A stretch of DNA of 13,789 nucleotides from Clostridia bacterium (GTDB taxonomy: Bacteria; Bacillota; Clostridia; Oscillospirales; Acutalibacteraceae): NCBI GenBank assembly GCA_900752115.1, contig CAADUC010000084.1:1-13789 (forward strand), in the 5' to 3' direction. Below the pieces are notes generated by a model that did not search any database, was not told the DNA's origin, and saw only the letters and a program-made list of their open reading frames with translations. Shown here piece after piece: positions 6,767 to 13,776 of this stretch. A program made the position numbers and the translations under genes. Numbering within the stretch: position 1 is the first letter of the stretch; each line of letters starts with the position of its first letter.

Positions 6767-7015
6767 TGCTTTTGCTGTCTGCAAATGAACTAACGTGTTT
6801 TTCCCAATGATTTCTTTCTTCCGTTTGCCTGCTTTTAATTATATGCAGCTGTACTTTTATCCCCTTATTGAATCCGGTTTCGAACTGCGGGATATTCGGA
6901 TTAAAGCAAACCATCATCTCCGGATAGAATTTTTTATTTTCATCCTTTGAAATGAGTGCTGAGCAATGCAACGGATAGAGACCGAAAACAGCCGAATCGT
7001 ATAAATCGAATCAAT
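6767..7015. other. AT-rich gene-poor stretch
   Basis: About 250 bp of noticeably lower GC lies between the terminator and the deacetylase stop codon. Minus-strand ORFs here have no RBS, and the longest runs straight through the terminator stem, so I do not call a gene. It may hold gene remnants; nothing is recognisable. Confidence 0.4.
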
Positions 7016-7822
7016 TCAGGCCGTCAGTTCCTGCAGCGTACCAAAACTGTACCCAAGGCTTTCCCACTTCGTCAGCAGTTCGTCGAGAATTTCACAGTTT
7101 GTCTTCGAAGTGCTGTGCAGCAGGACAACTGCTCCGGGGTGGACACGCGGAATCAGCTTTTCAAACGCCTGTTCTGCGGTCGGCTGATTGTCCTGATACC
7201 AGTCCACATAAGCCAGACTCCAGAAAACCGTGGTATAACCAAGCTCCTGGGCCATTTTAAGATTTGGCTCACTGTATTTTCCCTGCGGAGGACGATAAAA
7301 CTTCTGCATCTCCTGTCCCGTGATTTCCCGATAGGCATCTTCCACACTCTGAAGTTCCTTTTGGAATGAGGTCGTATCGGAAATCTGGGACATATCATAA
7401 TGATGGTAGGTATGATTCGCGACAGTATGCCCTTCTTCCGCCATACGCCGGACAAGCTCGGGACTTGTCTCAAGGTAATTGCCCACGACGAAGAAGGCTG
7501 CCTTCACCTGATGCTTTGCAAGCGTATCGAGAATCGACGCCGTATAGCCGGCTTCATATCCCGCATCAAATGTAAGATAGATCGTTTTCTCCGAGGCGTC
7601 TCCTGCATACCAGGCGTCGTACTGTGCAAGATACTCCGCAGATGCATTGCCGACCGGCGTTTCTCCTTCCTTCTGAAAGCTGAGTCCCCAGTTGGTGTCT
7701 GCTCCTGCAGCAGCCTGCACGGTGTCCGCCTGCAAGCGGTTGGCTCCAACGGGTATCATGGCAAGTGCAAACAGTACGGCGGCTGCCGCGATCATATGCT
7801 GTTTCCGGATAATGGCAAACAT
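7016..7822 (-). CDS. pdaA: Polysaccharide deacetylase, PdaA-like (muramic delta-lactam synthesis in spore cortex)
   Basis: This 268-aa exported NodB-fold deacetylase has a signal peptide (about 1-33) followed by WGLSF, typical of PdaA proteins, which carry WGF at this place. Motif 1 is TFDAGYE with catalytic Asp86 and Ala87 where ordinary deacetylases have a second Asp; B. subtilis PdaA has Asn there. Motif 2 is NHTYHH (His137 and His141 as metal ligands), motif 3 is YRPPQGKYSE (Arg177), then FWSLAYVDW and HPGAVVLLH (His236). PdaA removes the acetyl group of N-acetylmuramic acid after peptide trimming, giving the delta-lactam that germination lytic enzymes recognise. The start has AGGAGG upstream; a sigma-G-like promoter is visible. 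Another PdaA-family member with a vegetative role is the main alternative. Confidence 0.85.
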   Translation of the reverse strand: MFAIIRKQHMIAAAAVLFALAMIPVGANRLQADTVQAAAGADTNWGLSFQKEGETPVGNASAEYLAQYDAWYAGDASEKTIYLTFDAGYEAGYTASILDTLAKHQVKAAFFVVGNYLETSPELVRRMAEEGHTVANHTYHHYDMSQISDTTSFQKELQSVEDAYREITGQEMQKFYRPPQGKYSEPNLKMAQELGYTTVFWSLAYVDWYQDNQPTAEQAFEKLIPRVHPGAVVLLHSTSKTNCEILDELLTKWESLGYSFGTLQELTA

Positions 7823-7847
7823 TGCCGTCCCTCCCCTCCTGCTTTAT

Positions 7848-7876
7848 GAGTATGCAGCCCGACAGGCGCATATACA
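7848..7876 (-). promoter_or_regulatory. Possible sigma-G promoter for the PdaA-like gene
   Basis: On the minus strand TGTATA (7876-7871) is followed after 16 nt by CATACTC (7854-7848), close to the forespore consensus (GnATA, 17-18 nt, CATACTA). It ends 25 nt before the start codon, giving a very short leader that begins at the RBS. B. subtilis pdaA is sigma-G controlled, which fits. Confidence 0.4.
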
Positions 7877-7902
7877 TCAAATCGCCCGCCATACCGGAGG
7901 AC

Positions 7903-7932
7903 TTGCCATACTGCGCTTTGCTGTAGTATAAT
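7903..7932 (+). promoter_or_regulatory. Sigma-A promoter for the Crp/Fnr gene
   Basis: TTGCCA (7903-7908), an 18-nt spacer and a perfect TATAAT (7927-7932). Transcription would start near 7940, leaving an untranslated leader of about 320 nt before the start codon at 8261. Confidence 0.65.
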
Positions 7933-7984
7933 GACGGCATATCCTGTGATGAGACGCCATCAAACGAAGTTCAGAAAACAGAAG

Positions 7985-8033
7985 GGTTCCCCTTCTGCAG
8001 AAAGCAACTCTCTCACACAGCAGAAAGGAACCC
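7985..8033 (+). other. Leader hairpin upstream of the Crp/Fnr gene
   Basis: GGGTTCC-CC-TTCTGC (7985-7999) can pair with GCAGAA-A-GGAACCC (8020-8033): 7 + 6 bp with a small internal loop and a 20-nt apical loop. No T-run follows directly, so it is not a plain terminator. It matches no riboswitch I know. The rest of the leader (8034-8241) shows nothing I can name. Confidence 0.45.
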
Positions 8034-8260
8034 GCCTCTTGGGGCAAAGCAATTCTCTGCGGCATTACCAGCCATCCGCCATAACAGAAAACACCGCGCA
8101 TCTGAAATGCACTCCATCCGAACGATAAAAATGCATTTCTTTTGCCTGGATGGGTAGCTGGAGGAAAAACGAAAACGGCCGCCAGAGGTTCGCTTTTCCG
8201 TTTCTCTGAAAAATGCAGATGATACACATATATCCGAAAACGAAGGAGACAGCGGCAAAA

Positions 8261-8929
8261 ATGGATCTGAAAGACTTATTTCCTGTATGGAAGCAGCTGA
8301 CGGAAGCACAGCAAAAAGAACTGGAAACCGCCGCAGCACTCCGACGGTTTGCAAAAGGCATGCGGCTGCACAGCGGAACCGGGGACTGTGTGGGACTTCT
8401 GCTTGTTGCAAAAGGACTGCTGCGCGCCTTCATTGTTACGGAAGAGGGACGGGAAATCACGGTTTACCGCCTCTTTGAGCGCGACATATGCCTGTTCTCT
8501 GCTTCCTGCATGCTGCACAGCGTACAGTTTGATCTCTATGTGGAAGCAGAAGAGGAAACCGAAGCCTATCTCATTCCGCCTCAGCTCTATGAGAAGCTGA
8601 TGAAAAGCTCCCTGGCTGTCGCCAACTATACGAATGAATTGATGGCCTCCCGCCTGTCTGAGGTCATGTGGCTGCTCGACCAGGTGCTGAGCAAGAGCTT
8701 TGACGCCCGTCTCGCCGCTTTCCTGCTTGAGGAACGCGATGTGAAACAATCCGACACGCTGCACGTCACACACGATCAGATTGCGCGCCATCTCGGCAGC
8801 GCACGAGAAGTCGTTACCAGAATGCTTCGTCACTTTCAGGCAGAAGGTCTCACCGAAACAGGACGGGGCTTCATCTCGCTGCGTGATCCCGATCGACTGG
8901 AAAAGCTGGCTGCACCTGCAAAGCGCTGA
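8261..8929 (+). CDS. Crp/Fnr family transcriptional regulator
   Basis: The 222-aa regulator has an N-terminal cyclic-nucleotide-binding-like beta-barrel (about 10-115), a dimerisation helix (about 120-150) and a C-terminal HTH (about 165-212, with THDQIARHLGSAREVVTRML as the DNA-reading segment and GFISLRD as the wing). I chose the ATG at 8261 because AAGGAGA lies 12 nt upstream and the start MDLKDLFP fits the family; an earlier in-frame ATG at 8213 has no RBS. It lacks the Fnr N-terminal Cys cluster but keeps Cys77 and Cys83 (CLFSASC), a pattern I associate with clostridial members of this group. It lacks an obvious cAMP-binding phosphate cassette. The ligand and targets are unknown. It lies alone between its own promoter and a bidirectional terminator. 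Confidence 0.9.
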   Translation: MDLKDLFPVWKQLTEAQQKELETAAALRRFAKGMRLHSGTGDCVGLLLVAKGLLRAFIVTEEGREITVYRLFERDICLFSASCMLHSVQFDLYVEAEEETEAYLIPPQLYEKLMKSSLAVANYTNELMASRLSEVMWLLDQVLSKSFDARLAAFLLEERDVKQSDTLHVTHDQIARHLGSAREVVTRMLRHFQAEGLTETGRGFISLRDPDRLEKLAAPAKR

Positions 8930-8937
8930 AAAAGAGT

Positions 8938-8975
8938 AAAAAAGGAGGTACGGCATGAAGCCGTACCTCCTTTTT
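8938..8975. terminator. Bidirectional terminator between convergent crp-like and hpf genes
   Basis: GGAGGTACGGC (8944-8954) pairs with GCCGTACCTCC (8960-8970) around the loop ATGAA; the stem is extended by A and T tracts (8939-8943, 8971-8975), giving 16 bp. U-tracts form on both strands, suiting convergent genes ending at 8929 and 9001. Confidence 0.92.
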
Positions 8976-9000
8976 GAATTTCATGAAGGAAACTTTCTTC

Positions 9001-9537
9001 TTACTCTTCCTCATCGGGTTCGAGCAGGCCGTAGCCGCCGTCCTTACGGGCATAAACCACATTGATTTCGCCGGACTCTTCATTTCGGAACATGTAGAAC
9101 TGGTGATCCAGCATGTTCATCTGAAGAATTGCCTCCTCGACATGCATGGGCTTCACGGGGAAGCGTTTGACTCTTGCAACATTGTACTCCTCCGGCTCCT
9201 CCTCGGAATTATAATAATCCATCACATACTGGTCGAGAGCGGCAGAGTGAATCTGCTTGTCAAGCTTTGCCTTGTTCTTACGAATCTGTCGGCCCAGCGC
9301 GCTGATCACGCGGTCAAGAGCCTCGTTCATCTCCAATTCAGTAGCTTCTGCACGGTAGATCATTCCGCGCTGTTTGATCGTAATTTCAACGGTCTGGCGG
9401 TTCTTCTCCACCGTAACGACCACATTTGCTTCGGCATCCTCATCGAAAATGCGTTCAAAACGCGAGAGCTTTTTCTGCGCAAGTTGTTTGAAATTATCCC
9501 TGAGATTGACTTTTCTTCCTGTAATGCTGATTCTCAT
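9001..9537 (-). CDS. hpf: Long-form ribosome hibernation promoting factor
   Basis: This 178-aa protein binds the 30S decoding region and, through its C-terminal domain, dimerises 70S ribosomes into inactive 100S particles. The N-terminal domain (about 1-100) has MRISITGRKVNL, KKLSRFERIF and VEITIKQRGMIYRAE. After a linker, the C-terminal dimerisation domain (about 120-178) shows VKRFPVKPMHVEEAILQMNM and LDHQFYMFRN. I chose the ATG at 9537 because AAGGAG lies 8 nt upstream and MRISITG is the family N-terminus; the in-frame extension to 9600 overlaps the promoter leader. It has its own sigma-A promoter and shares a bidirectional terminator with the regulator gene. Confidence 0.95.
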   Translation of the reverse strand: MRISITGRKVNLRDNFKQLAQKKLSRFERIFDEDAEANVVVTVEKNRQTVEITIKQRGMIYRAEATELEMNEALDRVISALGRQIRKNKAKLDKQIHSAALDQYVMDYYNSEEEPEEYNVARVKRFPVKPMHVEEAILQMNMLDHQFYMFRNEESGEINVVYARKDGGYGLLEPDEEE

Positions 9538-9604
9538 TGTAACATCTCCTTGCCATTCCGTATCATGCCGGCAAGTACCGGCGCAGGGATAAGTCTGCAC
9601 CTTT

Positions 9605-9633
9605 ATTATAGCAATACAGAATAAAAAAGTAAA
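9605..9633 (-). promoter_or_regulatory. Sigma-A promoter of hpf
   Basis: On the minus strand TTTACT (9633-9628), a 17-nt spacer and TATAAT (9610-9605) with an extended TGC just upstream. It gives a leader of about 60 nt containing a small GCCGG/CCGGC hairpin (9567-9582). It lies just past the fumarase stop codon, making hpf a separate unit. Confidence 0.75.
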
Positions 9634-9645
9634 GAAGCTTCCTGT

Positions 9646-10488
9646 CTAAATTGTAACATTTTTATGACGAGTCACATGACAGCCAACATTCACGGAAACC
9701 GGCAGACCTGCAATATGCGTCGGGGCCCACTCAATGTTCACGGCAAGCGCCGTCGTTTCGCCGCCGAACCCCTGCGGACCCACGCCAAGCGCGTTGACTG
9801 CTTCCAGCATCCGCTTCTCCAAAGCGGCATAGTAAGGATCAGCATTGCGCTCGGAGACAGAGCGGCAAAGCGCCTTCTTTGCCAGATAAGCGCCCTGCTC
9901 AAAACCGCCGCCGATACCGACGCCAAGCACCACCGGCGGACACGGGTTTCCCCCCGCTTCGCGGATCGTTTCCGCCACAAAGGCCACAATATCATCCTCT
10001 GTAGCTGCAGGCGTCATCATACGAAGGCGGCTCATATTTTCGCTGCCAAACCCCTTGGGCGCAACCGTCAATGCCACGCGATCACCGGGGACCAGTCTTG
10101 TATGCAGAACAGCCGGCGTATTGTCTCCCGTGTTGCCGCGGCGGATGGGATCGGCGGCAACGGAACAGCGCAGGAGTCCCTTTGTATAGCCAAGACGCAC
10201 CCCCTCGTTGACAGCGTCTTCAAATGAGCCGCCAATCAGGTGAACATCCTGACCGATCTCAGCAAAAACAACGGCCATGCCGGTATCCTGGCACACCGGC
10301 AAACACAAGCGGCGGGCCGCCTGCATATTTTCGCACAGATCACACAGCACCGCCTTTCCAAGCGGATTCTGCTCACTGTGACTCGCCTCGGTAATTTTTT
10401 TCTCCAAATCGGCCGGAAGCTCGCGATTGGCTTCCACACAGAGACGGGCAACAGCCTCCGTGATCTCTTTGACATCAATTTCGCGCAT
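9646..10488 (-). CDS. Class I fumarate hydratase, alpha subunit (FumA/TtdA N-terminal type)
   Basis: The 280-aa protein matches the [4Fe-4S] alpha subunit of two-subunit fumarases, which interconvert fumarate and malate (or tartrate and oxaloacetate in TtdA). The three cluster-ligand cysteines are in place: VCQDTG (Cys66), GNPCPP (Cys183) and VGCHVTRHKN (Cys270). Other family motifs are RRGNTGDNTPA, PKGFGSENMSRL, GVGIGGGFEQ and GPQGFGGETTAL. I chose the ATG at 10488, with AAGGGG upstream; an ATG 18 nt further overlaps the preceding stop codon. The beta subunit, needed for a complete active site and usually immediately downstream, is absent: hpf follows instead. The gene lies 14 nt after the amidohydrolase gene and is probably cotranscribed with it. 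Confidence 0.93.
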   Translation of the reverse strand: MREIDVKEITEAVARLCVEANRELPADLEKKITEASHSEQNPLGKAVLCDLCENMQAARRLCLPVCQDTGMAVVFAEIGQDVHLIGGSFEDAVNEGVRLGYTKGLLRCSVAADPIRRGNTGDNTPAVLHTRLVPGDRVALTVAPKGFGSENMSRLRMMTPAATEDDIVAFVAETIREAGGNPCPPVVLGVGIGGGFEQGAYLAKKALCRSVSERNADPYYAALEKRMLEAVNALGVGPQGFGGETTALAVNIEWAPTHIAGLPVSVNVGCHVTRHKNVTI

Positions 10489-10502
10489 GGTATTCCCCTT
10501 CC

Positions 10503-11669
10503 TCAACGGACACGCTTTCCGCTGATATAAACCATCTCCGGCTTTGAAGAGAGAAGCAGCGGATTGGAACGGAACACAACAAAGTCTGCATCTTTCCCCA
10601 TTTCCAAGCTGCCGACTCTGTCGTCGATGCCGCAGATCTTCGCGGGATTGCAGGTAATCGCTGCCAAAGCCTCTTCCTCGTCCATCCCCTCACGCACGGC
10701 AAGAGCAGCGCAAAGCGGCAAATACTGAATCGGAACAACAGGATGGTCGGTAATGATAGCAGTAGGGACGCCGGCTTTGGAAAGCTTACCGGGCGTGGCA
10801 GGAGTAAGATTGCGCAGCTCAGGCTTTGAGCGATCGCACAGAAGCGGCCCGGAGAGGACGCGAACATGCTCCTCCGCGAGCTCATCGGCAATTAAAGCGC
10901 CCTCTGTGCCATGGACAATCACATAATCAAGCGAAAACTCAGACGCAATACGCATCGCTGTGAAAATATCATCGGCACGGTGCGCATGAAAATGCACCTT
11001 GACCTCACCGCGCAGCACAGGCAGCAGCGCCTCGCACTTGCCGTCGTACTCCGGCGGATCGATCTCGCTGTCCTCCTCGGCACGCAGCACGGCTTCCTCA
11101 TAACGCTTGGCCTTCATCAGCTGATCGCGAATCAGCGCGGCTGTTGCCATACGTGTCGACGGAGACTGATTCTTATCATGATAGACATTCTTCGGATTCT
11201 CGCCGAGAGCCATTTTCATCGCCACAGGAGCACGGACAATCATCTTGTCCACACGCTTACCGAACGTCTTAAGCGCAGCGAACTGGCCGCCAATCGGGTT
11301 CGCGCTGCCGGGACCGGTAAGCACGGTTGTAATACCCGCGTCAACTGCCTCGGAAAAGCAGCGATCCATAGGATTGACCGCGTCGATAGCACGCAGATGA
11401 GGCTGGACGGGATCCGTTTCCTCGTTGCCGTCATCTCCTTCAAAAGTAAGACCGTCCTCCCACATGCCGATGTGGGTATGGGCATCGATAAATCCCGGAT
11501 AAACGTGGGCTCCCTCCAGATCCACGGTCTCCTCCTCAGGCTGCACCGGCATCGCGCCGATCTCCATAATTTTGGAGCCCTCTATTCTCATATAGCCGTT
11601 CTGAAGAGTGACGCCGGCCATGGTGTGTATCACTGCGTTGGTAAATAACAAGGAATCCACGCTCCCCAT
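10503..11669 (-). CDS. Metal-dependent amidohydrolase (imidazolonepropionase-like)
   Basis: This is an amidohydrolase-superfamily enzyme of up to 388 aa with a composite beta-sandwich and TIM barrel. Metal and active-site residues are visible: PGFIDAHTHIG (His64 and His66), KVHFHAH (His228, His230), YVIVHGTE (His253) and AIITDHPVVP (Asp308). The C-terminus has the typical GSLEMGKDADFVVF segment followed by VYISGKRVR. The substrate cannot be told; imidazolonepropionase, dipeptidase and prolidase-like members share this layout. The ATG at 11669 has no RBS. A TTG at 11651, giving MLFTNAVIHT, has GGGGAG 10 nt upstream and may be the true start. Its partner downstream is the fumarase alpha gene. 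Confidence 0.9.
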   Translation of the reverse strand: MGSVDSLLFTNAVIHTMAGVTLQNGYMRIEGSKIMEIGAMPVQPEEETVDLEGAHVYPGFIDAHTHIGMWEDGLTFEGDDGNEETDPVQPHLRAIDAVNPMDRCFSEAVDAGITTVLTGPGSANPIGGQFAALKTFGKRVDKMIVRAPVAMKMALGENPKNVYHDKNQSPSTRMATAALIRDQLMKAKRYEEAVLRAEEDSEIDPPEYDGKCEALLPVLRGEVKVHFHAHRADDIFTAMRIASEFSLDYVIVHGTEGALIADELAEEHVRVLSGPLLCDRSKPELRNLTPATPGKLSKAGVPTAIITDHPVVPIQYLPLCAALAVREGMDEEEALAAITCNPAKICGIDDRVGSLEMGKDADFVVFRSNPLLLSSKPEMVYISGKRVR

Positions 11670-11701
11670 TCTGATTCAACAAATTTCGCCCTATGCCGCA
11701 C

Positions 11702-11731
11702 AAAAAAGCGGAGCAGTCCTTTCCGCTCCGC
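11702..11731 (-). terminator. Terminator after yabR
   Basis: On the minus strand GCGGAGC (11731-11725) pairs with GCTCCGC (11714-11708) and is followed by TTTTTT (11707-11702). It ends the yab/divIC cluster. Only about 32-50 bp remain before the amidohydrolase start, so that gene either uses a promoter overlapping this hairpin or depends on read-through. Confidence 0.85.
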
Positions 11732-11761
11732 CTTTTCCGGAATCCCTCTGTCAGGCCGCGT

Positions 11762-12208
11762 TTACTTCTGAGAACCGCCGTGACGGGAGAAGCCGCCGCG
11801 CTTGGACTCCATGCAGCGCTTCAAATCCGACATTTTCTCATCGCTGGTCTGCTTAAAGCGGGACATCATTTCCTCGAAGGTGCCGCCTTCGTTGCGCCGG
11901 CTCTGCCATTCGTAATTGCCGGGGCGGCCGGGACGCTGCTGACGGGGCGCTGAATTCCCCGTTCTCGGCGGCGGATCCACTGCACGCTTCATGGAGAGGC
12001 TGATTTTGCCGTCCTCGCTGATGTTAAGGATTTTGACCTTGATCACCTGATTTTCCGAAACATAGTCCCGGATCTCCTTGACAAAGGTAGCAGCCACCTC
12101 GGAGATATGTACCATACCCGTACGTCCTCCCGGCAGCTCCACGAACGCGCCGAATTTTGTGATCCCCGTCACTTTTCCTTCCAGGACCATTCCTACCTCA
12201 AGCTGCAT
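11762..12208 (-). CDS. yabR: S1-domain RNA-binding protein (YabR-like)
   Basis: The 148-aa protein has one S1 RNA-binding domain (about 1-75), clear from VGMVLEGKVTGITKFGAFVE, GMVHISEVA and ISEDGKISLSMKR. The tail (about 76-148) is rich in Arg, Gly and Gln and contains FEEMMSRFKQTSDEKMSDLK and a GG/Arg end, as in clostridial YabR proteins. In B. subtilis yabR follows divIC, as here, supporting the name; the relative GSP13/YugI binds ribosomes. AAGGAGG lies 13 nt upstream of the ATG, an unusually wide gap filled by a perfect 7-1-7 palindrome. It is last in the cluster, before a terminator. Confidence 0.9.
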   Translation of the reverse strand: MQLEVGMVLEGKVTGITKFGAFVELPGGRTGMVHISEVAATFVKEIRDYVSENQVIKVKILNISEDGKISLSMKRAVDPPPRTGNSAPRQQRPGRPGNYEWQSRRNEGGTFEEMMSRFKQTSDEKMSDLKRCMESKRGGFSRHGGSQK

Positions 12209-12221
12209 AAAACTGTTTTAT
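12207..12221. promoter_or_regulatory. Palindrome between RBS and start codon of yabR
   Basis: ATAAAAC-T-GTTTTAT is a perfect 7-bp inverted repeat with a 1-nt centre, ending in the first two bases of the yabR start codon and abutting AAGGAGG. It could be an operator or a small structure that shortens the effective RBS spacing. Confidence 0.4.
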
Positions 12222-12239
12222 CCTCCTTAAATTGTGAGC

Positions 12240-12548
12240 CTAATTTCCGGCTATATTGACAAACACACGCTCGCCCGGTTTCGCGTAGTCAAGCTCTTCC
12301 CTGGCATACCGCTCAATGTACTCATCGTTTTGCTCCGAGTTGTCTGAAAGAGCGCGGCGCAGCTCTTCGTTTTTTATGTTCTGCTCCTCGAGCTGCTGCT
12401 GCATCTCGCCGAGCTGACGCGACTTTTCGCTGATCTGCACCTGCTGATTGACCAGAGCGGCTATCATGTAGATGGAGAACGCGCAAATCGCGATCTTCAG
12501 CAAAAGACTGGTTTTCTGCTTCTTCGTTTTGTTCTGAATCACACGCAT
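12240..12548 (-). CDS. divIC: Septum formation initiator DivIC/FtsB family
   Basis: The 102-aa bitopic division protein has a basic cytoplasmic N-terminus (1-14), one transmembrane helix (about 15-36), a coiled coil (about 38-75, with repeated Gln/Glu/Leu) and the short conserved C-terminal part EYIERYAREELDYAKPGERVFV. It acts with FtsL and DivIB in the divisome. Its place after yabQ and before yabR matches B. subtilis and supports the DivIC name over other FtsB-like proteins. The RBS is weak (AGGGCGGG region). The reading frame of yabQ runs across the first 227 nt of this gene in another frame. Confidence 0.92.
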   Translation of the reverse strand: MRVIQNKTKKQKTSLLLKIAICAFSIYMIAALVNQQVQISEKSRQLGEMQQQLEEQNIKNEELRRALSDNSEQNDEYIERYAREELDYAKPGERVFVNIAGN

Positions 12549-13083
12549 GCATCATCCCGCCCTTTCGCGCAGGCGTACGCTTTTTTCGCCGCACTCCTGA
12601 AGATACAGTTCGATTATACACTACTTTCCGGGGCGGTTTCAAGGCTTTTTTCCGCTGTTCACGGATTTTTTTCCTCAGACTGTCCGCACGGCCATAAATA
12701 CGGCGCAAAATACCCTTACACCAGGCGGCGAGACGCCGCAGCGGACGAAACAAAATCCTCTCAAGCAGCCAAAGGACCGCCTTCGTCAGCCGGACGGTTA
12801 CCCGGCCGAGAGTCACCGCATAAGCGCACCAGCCGATCCCCTCTCCCAAAAACAAATAGAAGCGAAGTACGCCGCTGCTGGCCGCCAATGCTGTGAGAAA
12901 CGTGAGAAAGGCACAGAGGACGACAACTGCCGTATCAAGAAAAAAGCTCTGCCTCCTCGGCGGGCGCATCAAAAGCCGGTAAACGCGCGCCGCATCGTAT
13001 ATGGCGCCCAAAACGACCCCCATGATAACGGCAAGCAGGAACCCTCTTATCTGCGCCTCAAGAGGGAGGTTCATCTCCGTCAT
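12322..13083 (-). CDS. yabQ: YabQ, spore cortex biosynthesis membrane protein (with an extended C-terminus)
   Basis: YabQ is a mother-cell membrane protein needed for spore cortex formation. Residues about 10-95 show hydrophobic segments and the family pattern LEAQIRGFLLAVIMGVVLGA followed by IYDAARVYR; residues about 100-170 are highly basic, with KPPRKVVYNRTV. The start overlaps the yabP stop as ATGA, indicating translational coupling. At 253 aa it is longer than B. subtilis YabQ (about 211). From about codon 179 the frame lies over divIC in a different phase and reads as low-complexity sequence rich in Arg, Ala, Glu and Ser. A TGA just before the divIC ATG (12554-12552) is one base out of phase, so a small indel, real or a sequencing error, may have removed the normal stop. 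Confidence 0.88.
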   Translation of the reverse strand: MTEMNLPLEAQIRGFLLAVIMGVVLGAIYDAARVYRLLMRPPRRQSFFLDTAVVVLCAFLTFLTALAASSGVLRFYLFLGEGIGWCAYAVTLGRVTVRLTKAVLWLLERILFRPLRRLAAWCKGILRRIYGRADSLRKKIREQRKKALKPPRKVVYNRTVSSGVRRKKRTPARKGGMMHACDSEQNEEAENQSFAEDRDLRVLHLHDSRSGQSAGADQRKVASARRDAAAARGAEHKKRRAAPRSFRQLGAKR

Positions 13084-13355
13084 CGGAACAAACGGGAAAG
13101 CATCCCGCCATTCTGACGTCCCTGCGTATACGTCAGGGAATCCACCTCACCTGTAAGCGTCAGCTCGCCCGTTTCAATGTTCAGCCGGTTAATATGCAGA
13201 CCGCTGCCTTTCACCACCAGCTCTCCGAGATCGGTATACGCTACAATCGTCTGCTCGTCAAAGCTGTCCACGTTCGACACGCCTGTGGCGGTAAACGCTT
13301 TCCTGTTCTCCAGAATCACGCTGTGAGGCAGCTTCTGCTTTTTTTCTTCCGTCAT
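13080..13355 (-). CDS. yabP: YabP family sporulation protein
   Basis: The 91-aa protein matches YabP, a small sporulation protein expressed in the mother cell and needed for normal cortex formation; it shares a fold family with YqfC. Typical parts are LPHSVILENRKAFTATGVSN, VDSFDEQTIVAYTDLGEL and KGSGLHINRLNIETGELTLTG. I chose the ATG at 13355, preceded by GGAGGG 7 nt upstream; the longer in-frame reading to 13421 does not resemble the family. The stop overlaps the yabQ start. A sigma-E-like promoter lies about 120 nt upstream of the ATG, in the gap after the yabO/rqcP gene. Confidence 0.93.
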   Translation of the reverse strand: MTEEKKQKLPHSVILENRKAFTATGVSNVDSFDEQTIVAYTDLGELVVKGSGLHINRLNIETGELTLTGEVDSLTYTQGRQNGGMLSRLFR

Positions 13356-13472
13356 ACACAGTCCCTCCGCTCGGCAATGTTTTCCATTCGAGGATTCCGC
13401 GAGGACAGGAAACGCTTTCACGGGATGTCCGGGAATACCGGCCGTACAGCGCTCTGCCTCCGGGGATAGTAA

Positions 13473-13501
13473 TATGTATGCAGGACCCCTGCCGGATCAT
13501 T
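13473..13501 (-). promoter_or_regulatory. Possible sigma-E promoter for yabP-yabQ
   Basis: On the minus strand CATACATA (13480-13473) resembles the sigma-E -10 element (CATACAnT), with AATGAT (13501-13496) as a weak -35 at 15-nt spacing. The position in the 178-nt gap upstream of yabP, and the known sigma-E control of yabPQ in B. subtilis, support it. Confidence 0.5.
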
Positions 13502-13533
13502 CGCCCCATCCGGAACTCTGCAGACGGAAGAAA

Positions 13534-13776
13534 TCATGCAAGAAACTCGTACAGATCGCCGGCCTCTTCTTTCTTGGCATATTCGCTCACAGAGAGCACG
13601 CGGGCTTTCAGTGTGCGCGCGCCGAGCTGCACTTCAAGAATATCCCCCACCTTGACGTCATACGACGCACGGGCAGGTTTGCCGTTGACCAGGACCCGTC
13701 CTGCGTCACACGCCTCGTTCGCGACAGTGCGGCGCTTGATCAGACGGGATACCTTCAGATATTTGTCAAGTCTCAT
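13534..13776 (-). CDS. rqcP: S4-domain RNA-binding protein RqcP/YabO
   Basis: The 80-aa protein is almost entirely one S4 RNA-binding domain: MRLDKYLKVSRLIKRRTVAN, ACDAGRVLVNGKPA, VKVGDILEVQLG. This is YabO/RqcP, which binds stalled 50S subunits with RqcH and helps add alanine tails during ribosome quality control; Hsp15 (HslR) is the proteobacterial relative. I chose the ATG at 13776, with GGAGG 8 nt upstream at the very edge of the window; an in-frame GTG at 13785 lies inside the RBS. Its place directly upstream of yabP matches B. subtilis. Confidence 0.93.
   Translation of the reverse strand: MRLDKYLKVSRLIKRRTVANEACDAGRVLVNGKPARASYDVKVGDILEVQLGARTLKARVLSVSEYAKKEEAGDLYEFLA

Noticed and set aside
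6528..6971. 147-codon minus-strand ORF
   Set aside because: No RBS; it reads through the terminator stem and into the antisense of the DHHW gene. Its N-terminal part might be a gene remnant, but nothing is recognisable.
8213..8260. Upstream ATG for the Crp/Fnr gene
   Set aside because: No RBS; the ATG at 8261 has AAGGAGA and a family-like N-terminus.
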